Shown here: in pieces, positions 58,901-64,000 of the stretch
Numbering within the stretch: the first letter of the stretch is position 1
Layout: every line of letters starts with the position of its first letter
Source of the DNA: Uloborus plumipes
Lineage: Eukaryota; Arthropoda; Arachnida; Araneae; Uloboridae
Assembly (NCBI GenBank): GCA_038373865.1
Contig: JAXGGA010005829.1
Location: forward strand, 1 to 64,000
Direction of reading: 5' to 3'
DNA length: 64,000 bases
Translations under genes and position numbers: made by a program
Notes under the pieces: generated by a model
What the model was told of the DNA's origin: nothing
What the model saw: the letters and a program-made list of their open reading frames with translations, nothing else
Database searches by the model: none

Positions 58901-60319
58901 ATTTTTTGATACTTTTTTCACTTCGGTATTTTTTTTTTTTTCTTCGGCTGAGGTTGACATTTCTATGGAATGACAGCAATTTCTACCATTAATTTTTTCA
59001 CTAAGTATTGCTTTACCCAAAATTCAAGCTTCACTCGTTCAACTGTTTTCAACATTAAAGAGTTAAATAATTCACACAAAGGAAAGAAACTTACATCTTT
59101 AATCTTGATAGTTCCCCATGCCTCGTCCTGAAAAGTAAAAGAAAAGTGTAAGATAATATTTATAAAACATACAGTAAAATTACTAGATTTTTAAAAAAAT
59201 GTAATGGAACGTCCAGCTTCTGCTTTAAATTTTTAATTAAAATTTATAATGCAAATTTAAACGAAAATGATGCACATTTATTGATTTATTTGGCAGGTTT
59301 AAATGTATATTGGTGGTAGTTCATTTACACACATTAAAACAGTTTTGGAAATTTGCTAAATTTTTGCTGATTTGAGCACACCTAGTTTTACTAGAAGTTA
59401 CTTACCATCTTCGAGATTTCCCGTTCATTCCACAATTTTCTAATAATTTAAAGAAATTATGAGAATTTTAAAACCTTTTACTCAATCACATTACATTTAC
59501 CTTTGTGTAATAAAAAAACAAGTAATAATTAATCTTTCAAAACATGTTGAACAGCTTCAGAAAATTGAGCATATGCATGATTCTTCAAATTCCCTTTCAT
59601 TTTGCCACGAAAGGAAAATTTAAAAAAAGTACAATATCAATGTAAAAAGTTACCTTTAAGGTAGTTCCTTTAATCATTACTTTCTGACGGTCAGGGGGGA
59701 CACCAGTAATAGCAAAAAGCTGGGCTTTAAACACTATGGGATCTTCATCAGTATTCACTTCTACATCATTAAACATCTCTTTACCCCATTTAACTTTTAC
59801 TGGAAAATTATAAAAAGTTATCGATATAGTTTTCAAATAAACAGTTTGAAATTCACTTCAATTTCCTCTATAAAAAGAAATAGTAGAATTTATTACATAC
59901 TTTCTATTGTAACTCAAATACATAATGATCATTCCGAGACAACAAGAAATAAAATTGTTTTAGATCAAAAGATTGAAGACATAATTCTTAAAAAAAAAAC
60001 ACACACACACATTTCAAGGCCACTTTGAGTATTCAATAAATATTTTTAATTGTTCAAACAATGTACTGTGTTACTGAAACCATTGTCAATTAAGATATTG
60101 AGGCTTCGGAATAAGAACTAAACATTTAAAGTCATTTAATTTAAGCTAAAGGAAGACATACAGTTGCAAAGTGAAGTAAAACACAAAAAACAGTTCATAA
60201 ATAAAAAGAATACATATTTTTAGCAGGGAAGTTAAAAATAACATTCATCATTATGACAATTTTGCAATTTTGAAGTACATATGAAATTTGTAAGTCGTTT
60301 TACCTTTATAAGAAGGCAT
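19819..60319 (-). CDS. USP14: USP14, proteasome-associated ubiquitin-specific protease (17 exons)
   Basis: USP14 trims ubiquitin chains from substrates at the 19S proteasome cap. Joining 17 GT-AG exons (60319-60304, 59799-59654, 59127-59095, 56644-56540, 55129-55026, 53680-53619, 49357-49227, 46048-45903, 43787-43705, 42612-42581, 42479-42414, 34749-34657, 32678-32553, 26055-25980, 21614-21507, 21332-21258, 19904-19819) gives 1488 nt and 495 aa, about the length of animal USP14. Residues ~1-75 are the ubiquitin-like domain (V-K-V-K-W-G-K-E-M-F). The Cys box G-L-T-N-L-G-N-T-C-Y-M-N places Cys114 as nucleophile. The His box S-S-S-S-G-H-Y holds His433, and D-E-W-F-K-C-D-D-D supplies the acidic residue. 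The start follows A at -3 and matches the family N-terminus. Introns are large and carry nested transposons. All junctions keep frame, so the gene looks functional. Confidence 0.95.
20393..20949. mobile_element. Tigger-like element family E, copy 1, TA TSD
   Basis: TA flanks CTGTCGGCCCCGCTTAA on the left and TTAAGCGGGGACGACAG on the right. Subterminal copies of ATTCGATTAAGCGGGG recur. Non-coding, about 557 bp, in USP14's last intron. A second copy is at 43037-43439. Confidence 0.85.
21258..21332 (-). CDS. USP14: USP14 exon 16
   Basis: Residues 443-468, D-E-W-F-K-C-D-D-D-T-V and E-I-L-K-L-S-G-G. Holds the acidic catalytic-triad region. Acceptor TTTATAG, donor GGAG|GTAATA. Confidence 0.95.
21507..21614 (-). 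CDS. USP14: USP14 exon 15, catalytic His box
   Basis: Residues 407-443: D-I-G-S-N-N-S-G-Y-Y, A-V-L-T-H-K-G-R-S-S-S-S-G-H-Y-V with catalytic His433. Acceptor TTTTTTAG, donor GCTG|GTAAAT. Confidence 0.96.
21902..22047. mobile_element. MITE, 146 bp, ~25-bp inverted ends
   Basis: TTAACACTTGGCATGCAGGC and its mirrored right end GCCTGCATGACAAGTGCTAA bound an AT-rich core in USP14 intron 14. TSD unclear. Confidence 0.78.
23222..23387. mobile_element. hAT-like MITE family F, copy 1, TSD AATGCAGA
   Basis: The ends CAGGCTCGTCATTT and AAATGATGGGCCTG are inverted. AATGCAGA flanks both sides exactly (23214-23221 and 23388-23395). It contains G10 and C12 tracts. Sister copies are at 34306-34472 and 38289-38464. 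Confidence 0.9.
23649..24488. mobile_element. element family D, copy 2, TSD CTACTGAA
   Basis: It starts CATGGGTGCAAG and ends CTTGCATCCATG, with CTACTGAA at 23641-23648 and 24489-24496. This complete copy defines family D as an 8-bp-TSD element with 12-bp inverted ends. It splits the LINE frame and itself contains a hAT MITE. A G18 tract is near 23771. Confidence 0.88.
24059..24254. mobile_element. hAT-like MITE, 196 bp, TSD ATTGCAGT
   Basis: The ends TAGGGCCCGATTA and TAATCAGGCCCTG are inverted; ATTGCAGT is at 24051-24058 and 24255-24262. It is inserted in the family-D element, making a three-layer nest. Confidence 0.87.
24650..25060 (-). pseudogene. decayed transposon-borne coding fragment
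   Basis: The minus strand reads K-L-K-V-I-Y-E-K-F-A-K-K and, in another frame, K-I-P-E-D-W-K-F-L-Q-D-Q-V-G. The order resembles the N-terminal part of the arthropod transposon protein also seen at 8540-10120. It is interrupted by stops and uncertain. Confidence 0.3.
25980..26055 (-). CDS. USP14: USP14 exon 14
   Basis: Residues 382-407, a Lys/Pro-rich, poorly conserved linker (V-P-Q-E-P-P-Q-K-I) ending H-F-E-D. Acceptor CTTTACAG, donor GATG|GTAAGA; phase fits both neighbours. Confidence 0.88.
26510..28337. mobile_element. hAT element (CAGTGGTTCTCAA ends), TSD CTTTATGC
   Basis: CAGTGGTTCTCAACC on the left and GTTGAGAACCACTG on the right are classic hAT ends. CTTTATGC is duplicated exactly (26502-26509 and 28338-28345). 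The 1.8-kb interior has no transposase; between about 27250 and 28000 it repeats AAAACGCAATTTTAAG-like blocks at irregular spacing. Located in USP14 intron 13. Confidence 0.92.
28346..30830. other. USP14 intron 13, no feature seen
   Basis: AT-rich intron sequence. An open frame at 28662-29063 lacks coding character. No repeat structure was recognised apart from A/T runs. Confidence 0.4.
30831..31500 (+). repeat. degenerate ~335-bp direct repeats
   Basis: The block around 30834-30890 (AAAATTAGACTCAAAAA...ATAACTTAACTCA) recurs near 31172 (AAAATTATACACTCAAAAA...ATAACTTAACTCA). The downstream parts (AACTCAAAGGTA, ATGAATTAATGTT) also repeat, and a third partial start is near 31466. This is probably an old element with internal duplications. 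Confidence 0.5.
31752..31917. mobile_element. Tigger-like MITE, 166 bp, TA TSD
   Basis: TA flanks CCGTATTTTTCGCCGTATAA and its inverted copy TTATACGGCGAAAAATACGG. The centre holds a second hairpin (AAAAAGTGCCTGCGTCTTAT / ATACGCAGGCACTTTTT). Ends of this type are widespread in animal pogo/Tigger-derived MITEs. Confidence 0.9.
32553..32678 (-). CDS. USP14: USP14 exon 13
   Basis: Residues 340-381, D-V-K-F-S-L-D-L-D-V-F-E-L-C and K-F-K-E-I-E-D-K-K-V-E. Acceptor CTTTTCAG, donor AAG|GTTTGA. Confidence 0.95.
32837..33296. mobile_element. hAT-like MITE (GGGAACCCTG end)
   Basis: The right end GATTGTGGGAACCCTG and a decayed left end CAGCGTTTTCACTC bound repeats of CAAGTACTT and TTTTCAAGGA-type motifs. 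TGTAC occurs on both sides. Related sequence begins at 63811. Confidence 0.5.
33876..34594. mobile_element. Tigger-like element, interrupted by a hAT MITE
   Basis: The left end ATAAACTCCCAATTGTTCGT and the right end ACGAACAATCAGGAGTTTAC are inverted. Next to the left end lies CAGTGGCACGGTAACTGGGG then GATAATCGG, typical of pogo/Tigger elements. A family-F MITE occupies 34306-34472. Confidence 0.65.
34306..34472. mobile_element. hAT-like MITE family F, copy 2
   Basis: CAGGCTGTCATTTAGG...CCGACTTTGAGAAATC...GAAATTGCATTGTGTT matches the copies at 23222 and 38289. The right end is mutated and no TSD is visible. Confidence 0.78.
34657..34749 (-). CDS. USP14: USP14 exon 12
   Basis: Residues 309-339, S-K-I-S-R-L-P-A-Y-L-T-I-Q-F-V-R-F-Y-Y-K-E-K, part of the USP fingers/palm core. 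Acceptor TTTTTCAG, donor AAA|GTATGT. Confidence 0.96.
35025..35677 (+). mobile_element. mariner element, internally deleted, TA TSD
   Basis: The ends TGAGGTGCGTTCAAAAAGTA and TTTTTGAACGCACCTCA are inverted and flanked by TA. Inside, F-D-N-A-H-P-H-T-A marks the mariner transposase catalytic region, followed near 35420-35570 by C-terminal-like sequence. About 653 bp remain of an expected ~1.3 kb, so the transposase is non-functional. Confidence 0.9.
36098..37266. mobile_element. hAT element (CAGTGGCGGATCC ends), TSD ATTGGAGG
   Basis: CAGTGGCGGATCCAG and CTGGATCCGCCACTG are perfect inverted ends, flanked by ATTGGAGG (36090-36097 and 37267-37274). A 72-codon plus-strand frame (36408-36626) inside has no recognisable domain. 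Located in USP14 intron 11. Confidence 0.92.
38289..38464. mobile_element. hAT-like MITE family F, copy 3
   Basis: The ends CAGGCCCGTCATTT and AAATGACGTCCCTG are inverted. The flanks TGTTTTGT and CTTTTTGT are an imperfect 8-bp duplication. It contains a C16 tract. Confidence 0.85.
39047..39800. mobile_element. CAGGGTTG-family element, copy 1 (right end decayed)
   Basis: It starts CAGGGTTGTTAAAAATCACG and is inverted relative to the copy at 51472-52746 (shared TAACAGATTACACCGTTCAA-type and AATCGGATTT sequence). The right end near 39800 is not preserved. Confidence 0.55.
40199..40545. repeat. 22-bp and 44-bp quasi-palindromic tandem array
   Basis: 40245-40318 holds ~22-bp units of the form CTTTCTGAAATACTCAGAAAC. 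40351-40545 holds about four 44-bp units (GTTTCTGAAAATAACAGAAA then GAGGTTTCCGACATACTCAG). Each 22-bp half is itself nearly palindromic. Confidence 0.8.
40790..41300. other. low-complexity DNA
   Basis: Poly-G tracts near 40876, 40922 and 41259, a (TG)n microsatellite at about 41062-41082, and AATAATA-type runs. No gene. Confidence 0.5.
42414..42479 (-). CDS. USP14: USP14 exon 11
   Basis: Residues 287-308, R-M-Q-E-T-I-T-K-F-S-S-T-L-N-R-D-A. Acceptor AATTTTAG, donor ATG|GTGAGT. Separated from exon 10 by only 101 bp, unlike the other, much longer introns. Confidence 0.94.
42581..42612 (-). CDS. USP14: USP14 exon 10 (32-bp microexon)
   Basis: Residues 276-286, D-V-K-F-M-L-T-G-L-K-Q. Acceptor TTTACAG, donor CAA|GTAAGT. 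Confidence 0.93.
43037..43439. mobile_element. Tigger-like element family E, copy 2, TA TSD, interrupted
   Basis: TA flanks CTGTCGGTCTCGCTTAAAC at the left. The right end ATTAAGCGGGCCGAC...AG is split near its last bases by a hAT-like MITE. It matches the copy at 20393-20949. Confidence 0.82.
43205..43429. mobile_element. hAT-like MITE (CAAGGGCGGATCC family), TSD GGGCCGAC/GGGCTGAC
   Basis: It starts CAAGGGCGGATCCAG and ends ACCCGCCCCTG. The flanks GGGCCGAC (43197-43204) and GGGCTGAC (43430-43437) form an 8-bp duplication with one mismatch. Confidence 0.82.
43705..43787 (-). CDS. USP14: USP14 exon 9
   Basis: Residues 248-276, L-K-C-I-E-S-E-D-E-P-E-S followed by L-Q-L-S-C-F-I. Acceptor ATTTCAG, donor GCTG|GTAAAT. 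Confidence 0.94.
43912..44538. mobile_element. TIR element family B, copy 2 (decayed)
   Basis: It starts TAGGATAGCCTGACCAGTGA and ends TTCACTGGGTTTGTTCAACCTA, matching the 3875-4554 copy in reduced form. Located in USP14 intron 8. Confidence 0.55.
44916..44954. repeat. perfect 19-bp inverted repeat, 1-nt loop
   Basis: ATTATTACTGTTTGGTTTT and its exact complement are separated by a single A. It is an isolated cruciform-capable hairpin in USP14 intron 8. Confidence 0.85.
45903..46048 (-). CDS. USP14: USP14 exon 8
   Basis: Residues 200-248: D-A-N-E-C-W at the start, then M-R-M-L-Q-Q-K-L and S-F-I-D-Q-Y-F-G-G. The donor TCTAC|GTATCC is non-optimal. Reading through it meets a TAA after five codons; the phase-matched junction with exon 9 is preferred. 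Confidence 0.92.
46951..47034 (+). repeat. ~19-bp tandem repeat (AAAAAATATCGCCAAGT)
   Basis: Four units of AAAAAATATCGCCAAGT alternate between CC and TAA spacers. The array sits just inside the left end of its host element. Confidence 0.85.
47131..48010 (+). repeat. ~147-bp tandem repeat, six units, dimeric
   Basis: Units begin ACTTTTGA or ACTTTTAA at 47131, 47279, 47425, 47573, 47719 and 47867, i.e. alternating 148- and 146-bp spacing. Each has TTTTTTTGTTCGAAAGATCT, GGATACTTCATTCCCGTAT and TTCGTTCAACATTGAACC. Units 3 and 5, and units 4 and 6, are more alike (GAGGTAATAGTCC versus AAGTGAACCGTC), giving a ~294-bp dimer period. Confidence 0.9.
49227..49357 (-). CDS. USP14: USP14 exon 7
   Basis: Residues 156-199: L-S-D-L-Y-E-A-M-D-K and F-L-Q-V-L-H-M-A-V-P-R-F-A-E-K, ending Y-L-Q-Q. 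Acceptor TTTTTTAG, donor CAG|GTTAGT. A hAT insertion (TSD ends 49149) begins only 78 bp beyond the donor. Confidence 0.95.
50414..50654. mobile_element. MITE family A, copy 2
   Basis: GGGCCATTCAACGAAACGGT ... GTTTTCGTGGAATGATCC mirrors the 1246-1489 copy, including the core ATGAAATTTTGTTGGT and TATATGAGGGTCA. Located in USP14 intron 6. Confidence 0.8.
51280..51435. repeat. fragment of the CAAGGGCGGATCC MITE family
   Basis: CAAGTGCAATTTTTGTGTGA, TTTTTCGAAATATAAGCTCC and CCCCCCTGGATCCACA follow the order of the 14045-14240 element. The left end is degraded. Confidence 0.55.
51472..52746. mobile_element. CAGGGTTG-family element, copy 2
   Basis: It starts CAGGGTTGAGCGATTTAATC and ends TGATTTCTATCAACCCTG. 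Both subterminal zones are rich in ATTTTAATCATGATT and AATCTGATTTTT motifs. It contains a perfect 26-bp palindrome (52326-52351, TTAACTCCTGAAT/ATTCAGGAGTTAA). The TSD is not clear. Confidence 0.72.
53619..53680 (-). CDS. USP14: USP14 exon 6
   Basis: Residues 135-156, a Ser/Pro/Ala-rich stretch (G-G-S-P-S-S-H-S-S) that is variable in the family. Acceptor TTCAAAAG, donor GCTG|GTAAGA. Boundaries are supported by phase on both sides. Confidence 0.88.
54320..54735 (+). repeat. repeat family C, copy 3 (diverged)
   Basis: GATGTCACGGGAGGTCACTG, CATTCGGCAAATTC, TGTATGCTTTTATCATTCGG and ATTTAAGTTTGGGGCGCCC correspond in order to the copies at 4060 and 7393. Located in USP14 intron 5. Confidence 0.55.
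55026..55129 (-). CDS. USP14: USP14 exon 5, catalytic Cys box
   Basis: Residues 101-135, carrying G-L-T-N-L-G-N-T-C-Y-M-N-A-T-V-Q-C with nucleophile Cys114. Acceptor TTTACAG, donor AAAAA|GTAAG, phase 2. Confidence 0.96.
56540..56644 (-). CDS. USP14: USP14 exon 4
   Basis: Residues 66-100, with L-L-M-G-T-K-E-E-L-P and K-T-V-F-M-E-D-M, the linker between Ubl and catalytic domain. Acceptor TTCTTTAG, donor GCA|GTGAGT. Confidence 0.95.
57442..58874. mobile_element. hAT-like element (CAGGGGTCTG ends)
   Basis: CAGGGGTCTGGCC at the left and GGACAGACCCCTG at the right are inverted. GTTAT occurs on both sides, but a full 8-bp TSD is not clear. Near the left end are 32-bp tandem repeats, whose unit core CGGACC..TCACAAAAA also appears at the right end (58834-58855). 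Confidence 0.7.
57475..57602 (+). repeat. 32-bp tandem repeat, four units
   Basis: Units start at 57475, 57507, 57539 and 57571 (AACGGACCCTTCACAAAAAT then ACGATCAAGCAA). They are subterminal repeats of the host element, possibly transposase-binding sites. Confidence 0.88.
59095..59127 (-). CDS. USP14: USP14 exon 3 (33-bp microexon)
   Basis: Residues 55-65, D-E-A-W-G-T-I-K-I-K-D, between acceptor TTTTCAG and donor GAT|GTAAGT. It completes the Ubl domain (family motif D-D-W-G-x-I-K-I-K). Confidence 0.93.
59654..59799 (-). CDS. USP14: USP14 exon 2, ubiquitin-like domain
   Basis: Residues 6-54, acceptor TTTTCCAG, donor AAG|GTAACT. It encodes most of the Ubl domain, including V-F-K-A-Q-L-F-A-I-T-G-V and R-Q-K-V-M-I-K-G, nearly as in other animals. 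Confidence 0.95.
60304..60319 (-). CDS. USP14: USP14 exon 1 (coding part)
   Basis: ATG plus the first five codons (M-P-S-Y-K) and one base of Val6, then the donor G|GTAAAA. Only 16 coding bases, found because the family N-terminus completes exon 2 in frame. The 5' UTR lies above 60319; its start is not determinable. Confidence 0.88.
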
Positions 60320-60900
60320 GCTTTCTGTACAAAGTATTTCTCCTGATATAATAGCTAATTTATCCCAAATAGATAATGAGAAAGATAGTGGAATTAACGA
60401 AAATTATTAAATTAAATAAATTTTTTAGCCTTTTTTATAAACAAGTCTCCGATGTTGTCGGCACTTTTTCAAAACATTGTTGCCATTACGATATAAACTC
60501 TGAAGTCAAAGAGATAACGAAAGTTAACTGCTCCATTATATCAGAGAAATATTGTATTAATATTAAAAAGTAAGTTATGATATTAAGCATGAATTATATG
60601 TGACCTGTATTGCCTTTGAAGCATATTTCCGATTTTATGCTTTTTATAATTTTTAAAATGGACGTCCCTAGGCAGCCGCTCAGAACAATAGAAAGCTATC
60701 CTGCTGGGTTGCCAGCTAGCATGCTTTATCGCACTTTTGGCAACTAAGTTGTTCTTCAAAAAAATAAAGTTTTATTCCGAACTGCCGTTGCCAAAATATT
60801 TTCAAATGTTGAAAATAGAAATGCCACATTGCCATTCGTAAATACAATCTTGCATTTTAAATGTGTGTGGGAGGAGGAAAATTAATAAATGCATGAATAA
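60320..60900 (-). promoter_or_regulatory. USP14: USP14 5' UTR and candidate promoter region
   Basis: Upstream of the USP14 start lies AT-rich DNA with one more GC-balanced, apparently unique stretch at about 60658-60735 (GGACGTCCCTAGGCAGCCGC). No TATA box is placed convincingly. The transcription start and any 5' non-coding exon cannot be set from sequence alone. Confidence 0.3.
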
Positions 60901-61749
60901 ATTTCAGTGTTATTAAATAAATCTTTTCAGTGAATATTTGAAAATTTAAAACAAATTCAACTTCTGACAGTTTTCTTTTTAATGCAGGAACATTTAGGGA
61001 CTGTATATTTTGTCTCTAAAAATATAGTTGTCCCTTCTTGGGGGATGTTTAGGCTGATGAATATAATCATCAAGCCCCCCCCCCCCCCCCCCCTAGAAAT
61101 TACTACGTCCGTGCTTTTACCGCCATTCTTTTAATAAAAGTATAAAAACGTTTGTTTCTTTGGTCATTAATGAATACGTTATTAAAAATGTCAAATTTGA
61201 GTAACTTTAATCTGCTCTGAAATTCGAAAAATTTTTAGACATCAGTGCAATATTTCAAAATTTAAATGCCTGATTTTCCCTTTTCATTAGATTTGCTTAG
61301 TGTGCACCCACGTGTTTTATCTATTTGGATAAACTTGGAGTTCTGTTCAGCAAATTGAAAATTTTCACTCTCCCACAAATTAACATTCAGGGTTTCCCAG
61401 GTTAGAGTGTATTGTCACAGATAGTTTTTCCACATAATTTTCCCCAAGTTCCAGTCTATTGCTGCTCTTAATATCTCATCACCGGGGGGGGGGGTATATG
61501 GCACTAGTTTCTGAGAGTCTCTTGTTGGGAGGAGAGGGGGTACTTTTCAGCATTTAAAATTTAAAGGTTGCGCCATCATTCTTTGGAGATGGGCACACTT
61601 CCTACAGAGCTGCATCACAGCAGTTACTAGATCATGTTCTTTATAAATGATGATATGCCTAATTGAAAAATTTTAAGTGCTTATGCAATGAGCCCCCTCA
61701 CTTTACTGCAGTACGGGAAACGTATTTCAATACTTTAAATTATTATTAT
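60901..61749. other. intergenic, decayed repeats
   Basis: No gene. It includes C18 at about 61076 and G10 near 61484, with family C-like wording (CAGCAAATTGAAAATTTTC) near 61350. Confidence 0.35.
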
Positions 61750-62956
61750 AGAGATGGCACGAAGCGGAGTTTGGCCGAATACCGAAGCTTCGGCTATGGC
61801 ACATATTGAAGTTTTAGCATAAAACACATATAATAAATACATACAATATGATATCCCAGTATGAGTGAATATCCTTAGTGTTGAACAACATTTTCAGCTA
61901 ACTGTCTCATTTTCTAATTAATTTCACTAATTAAAGGTTTTGTTTTTCGTTGTTTGTTTTGTATTGCTAGTTCAAGAAAAAAAGACTTTTCTGTTTTTTT
62001 TAATTGCAGCTAAGTAATATGAAGCATTATTTAGAATATGAAACGTATGTTCTGCAGTTGAGTTAATGTTTATAATAAAATCAACTGATATGATTTTAAC
62101 AATTGATATGATCATATGATGGTATCAATCAATCAACTGATATGATCATATGATGATCAAATATTAAATTATAGAATAATTTAACTACAAATTAGCTGCT
62201 ATTTCATAATATCTTAATATTGTAATAGATATCTATTAAAATTTTGAAGTTCAGTTGACGGTGTTCGATTTTATGTACGTGCATTCTTCCTTTTTAAGTA
62301 ACAAATGAAATCAAAACAAAATCTTTCGTCACAAGTGGATGTGCAAGGAAAGGAGGTGCCTCGAATAATAATTAATTAAAATGCAGCTTCAAATTAACTT
62401 TTTAATAATTTTAAGGATGCTTTACGATCGTGAACTATTATTAATAAACTTGATCAGTATATACAAAATGGGTAAATTTACTCAATATATTAATTTATTT
62501 CAGACAGAAATTTTTTATGTATAAAAAACTCTGTTAAATAAAATACGACTAAAAAAAACTCCCTGTCAGATGTTGAAAATTGATAACTTTCTTGAAATAT
62601 CGACACTAAAAAGGTTTCAAGAAATCCAAATTTCACCAACTTCATTTCAAAGCAACTAAAGTTGTTCCTAAGATTATTAAGAAAATGTAATTTAATTAAA
62701 CAATTTCTTTACAAGTTTCAAGTTAACTATAAAATACTTTTAACTATTGAAAAGTTTCTGGCCCCCAGGGTTCAATAATTTTCTTGTTTTATATTTTATA
62801 AGTGTGTACAGCTTAAAAGACAATATTCTATGAAACAATTATTGAAAAACGCAAATTTACAGCATAAATTTTTATAGGCCGAAGCGGCCGTATCACAAAT
62901 CATGCTTCGGCCAGACCGAAGCTTCAGTTAAATGGCCGAAGCTTTGTACCATCTCT
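61750..62956. mobile_element. hAT-like element with GGCCGAAGC subterminal repeats
   Basis: AGAGATGGCAC and GTACCATCTCT are inverted ends. CCGAAGCTTCGGC-type motifs cluster just inside both (61773-61797 and 62877-62943). The flanks are ATTATTAT and AATTATTA, so an 8-bp TSD is possible but blurred by the AT repeat. No transposase frame. Confidence 0.75.
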
Positions 62957-63810
62957 AATTATTACGGATTAAATGATCTTTAAAAAAGGTGGTTTATTCC
63001 TTTTATATTCGTGTTACAAATCAATCTGAAGTAAAAAATAATTTTTTAATTTATTATTAATTTTTAACTCTGGTAAGTACTTGAGAGCGTAAAGCCTCTT
63101 TAATTTTGAAAGTGAGGGGGCAGTCACTTCCCCTTCTGCCTATGTATCTTAAAAACTATGCTTTTTAAAAACTCATTAATTTGTTACACACGTAATAATC
63201 TGGACAATTGCTTTCGTACATAACTTTCATGGCAAAGCAAAAAAAAAAAAAAAAAAAAATGTAAAATGGGCTTTAATTTTTTGTGACAATATTTATTGCG
63301 GGATAATAATTTTTACAAAGTTTCTTTCTTGATGGAATTATGTGACAAGTTTGGGCACCAGGTATAATTTATACTGTGGATTTTTTTTTTCTATTGCTTC
63401 TTGGATGATTTTTTATCCCAAAGCTCACATTTTGTTGCTTTAAACAAAGCTTAAAATTAAGTTGTACAGGTTTACCCAAATTTTAGCAGTGAAATTTCTT
63501 TGTTAGAAAGGCACATAAAAAACTACACATATAGTAACAATTTCTTTATTACTTTTTTGTAAATTCATACATATCAAAACTGTTATCATAGTTATTTTGA
63601 AAACATTTAATATGTCATCTTTTAAGAGTTGTAAAACATCAAACAAATTTAAACATCAAAAGCTCCTAAACTTACAGAGTATAAAAATTTAACATGAGCT
63701 CCTATTTAATTTTACTTTCAGGAAATATTGGTAGAAATAACAATTCTACAACAACGCCAAAACTGCAGCAAATACACGGTTTTAACAGTAATTATAATTA
63801 GAAAAATATT

Positions 63811-64000
63811 CAGGGTGGCTACAGGAAAAACAAAATCATTTTCCCTAATTTCTAATTCAACCATTTTATCAACCTCTTGATACTATATTTTTACACTTCC
63901 TTGATACTTGGATACATCAGGTTTTTAACACCAATGTCAGGCATTATTTATACACCAAATGAAAAACAAAAACTAGAAATGCATGGTTTCAGACTGCGAA
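63811..64000. mobile_element. left part of a hAT-like MITE running off the window
   Basis: CAGGGTGGCTACAGG and following TTTTCCCTAATTTC, CTTCCTTGATACTTGG motifs resemble the element family at 32837-33296. The right end is outside the window. Confidence 0.4.

Noticed and set aside
62080..62165. TGATATGATCATATGATG internal repeats
   Set aside because: Short AT-rich duplication within a decayed element, no further structure.

Overview
The window is eukaryotic: AT-rich, intron-rich and packed with DNA transposons. A single-exon MATH/BTB (TDPOZ/SPOP-like) gene beside a widely split housekeeping gene, together with the transposon families seen, points to a chelicerate, most likely a spider. That placement is an inference.

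The main gene is a minus-strand USP14 orthologue (proteasome-associated ubiquitin-specific protease). I rebuilt it by hand from 17 coding exons between 60319 (ATG) and 19819 (stop). Every junction is GT-AG and keeps phase. The joined frame encodes 495 aa, with an N-terminal ubiquitin-like domain, the catalytic Cys box (Cys114) and the His box (His433). A poly(A) signal lies at 19619-19614. Nearly everything else from 19.6 to 60.3 kb is its introns and the mobile elements inside them.

Region by region: 1-2.4 kb holds a transposase-like remnant and a MITE. An intact MATH/BTB gene (minus) is at 2.4-3.4 kb. From 3.9 to 19.4 kb lies a dense mosaic of TA-flanked (Tigger/pogo-like) MITEs, 8-bp-TSD (hAT-like) elements, three long foldback palindromes, a decayed 2.7-kb transposon with transposase remnants, two 3'-end retrocopies, and two coding-looking fragments I cannot name. 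The USP14 introns carry a LINE 3' end, further hAT, Tigger-like and mariner elements, several nested two or three deep, and tandem arrays. The largest array has ~147-bp units with a ~294-bp dimer period. From 60.3 to 64 kb is the USP14 upstream region, one more decayed element and the edge of another.

Only USP14 and the MATH/BTB gene look like functional protein genes. Both belong to ubiquitin pathways: deubiquitination at the proteasome, and a probable Cullin-3 adaptor. Nothing in the sequence shows they are functionally linked. I found no RNA genes and no CRISPR. The most unusual content is structural: foldbacks, shared or overlapping target-site duplications, and layered insertions that give a relative chronology.
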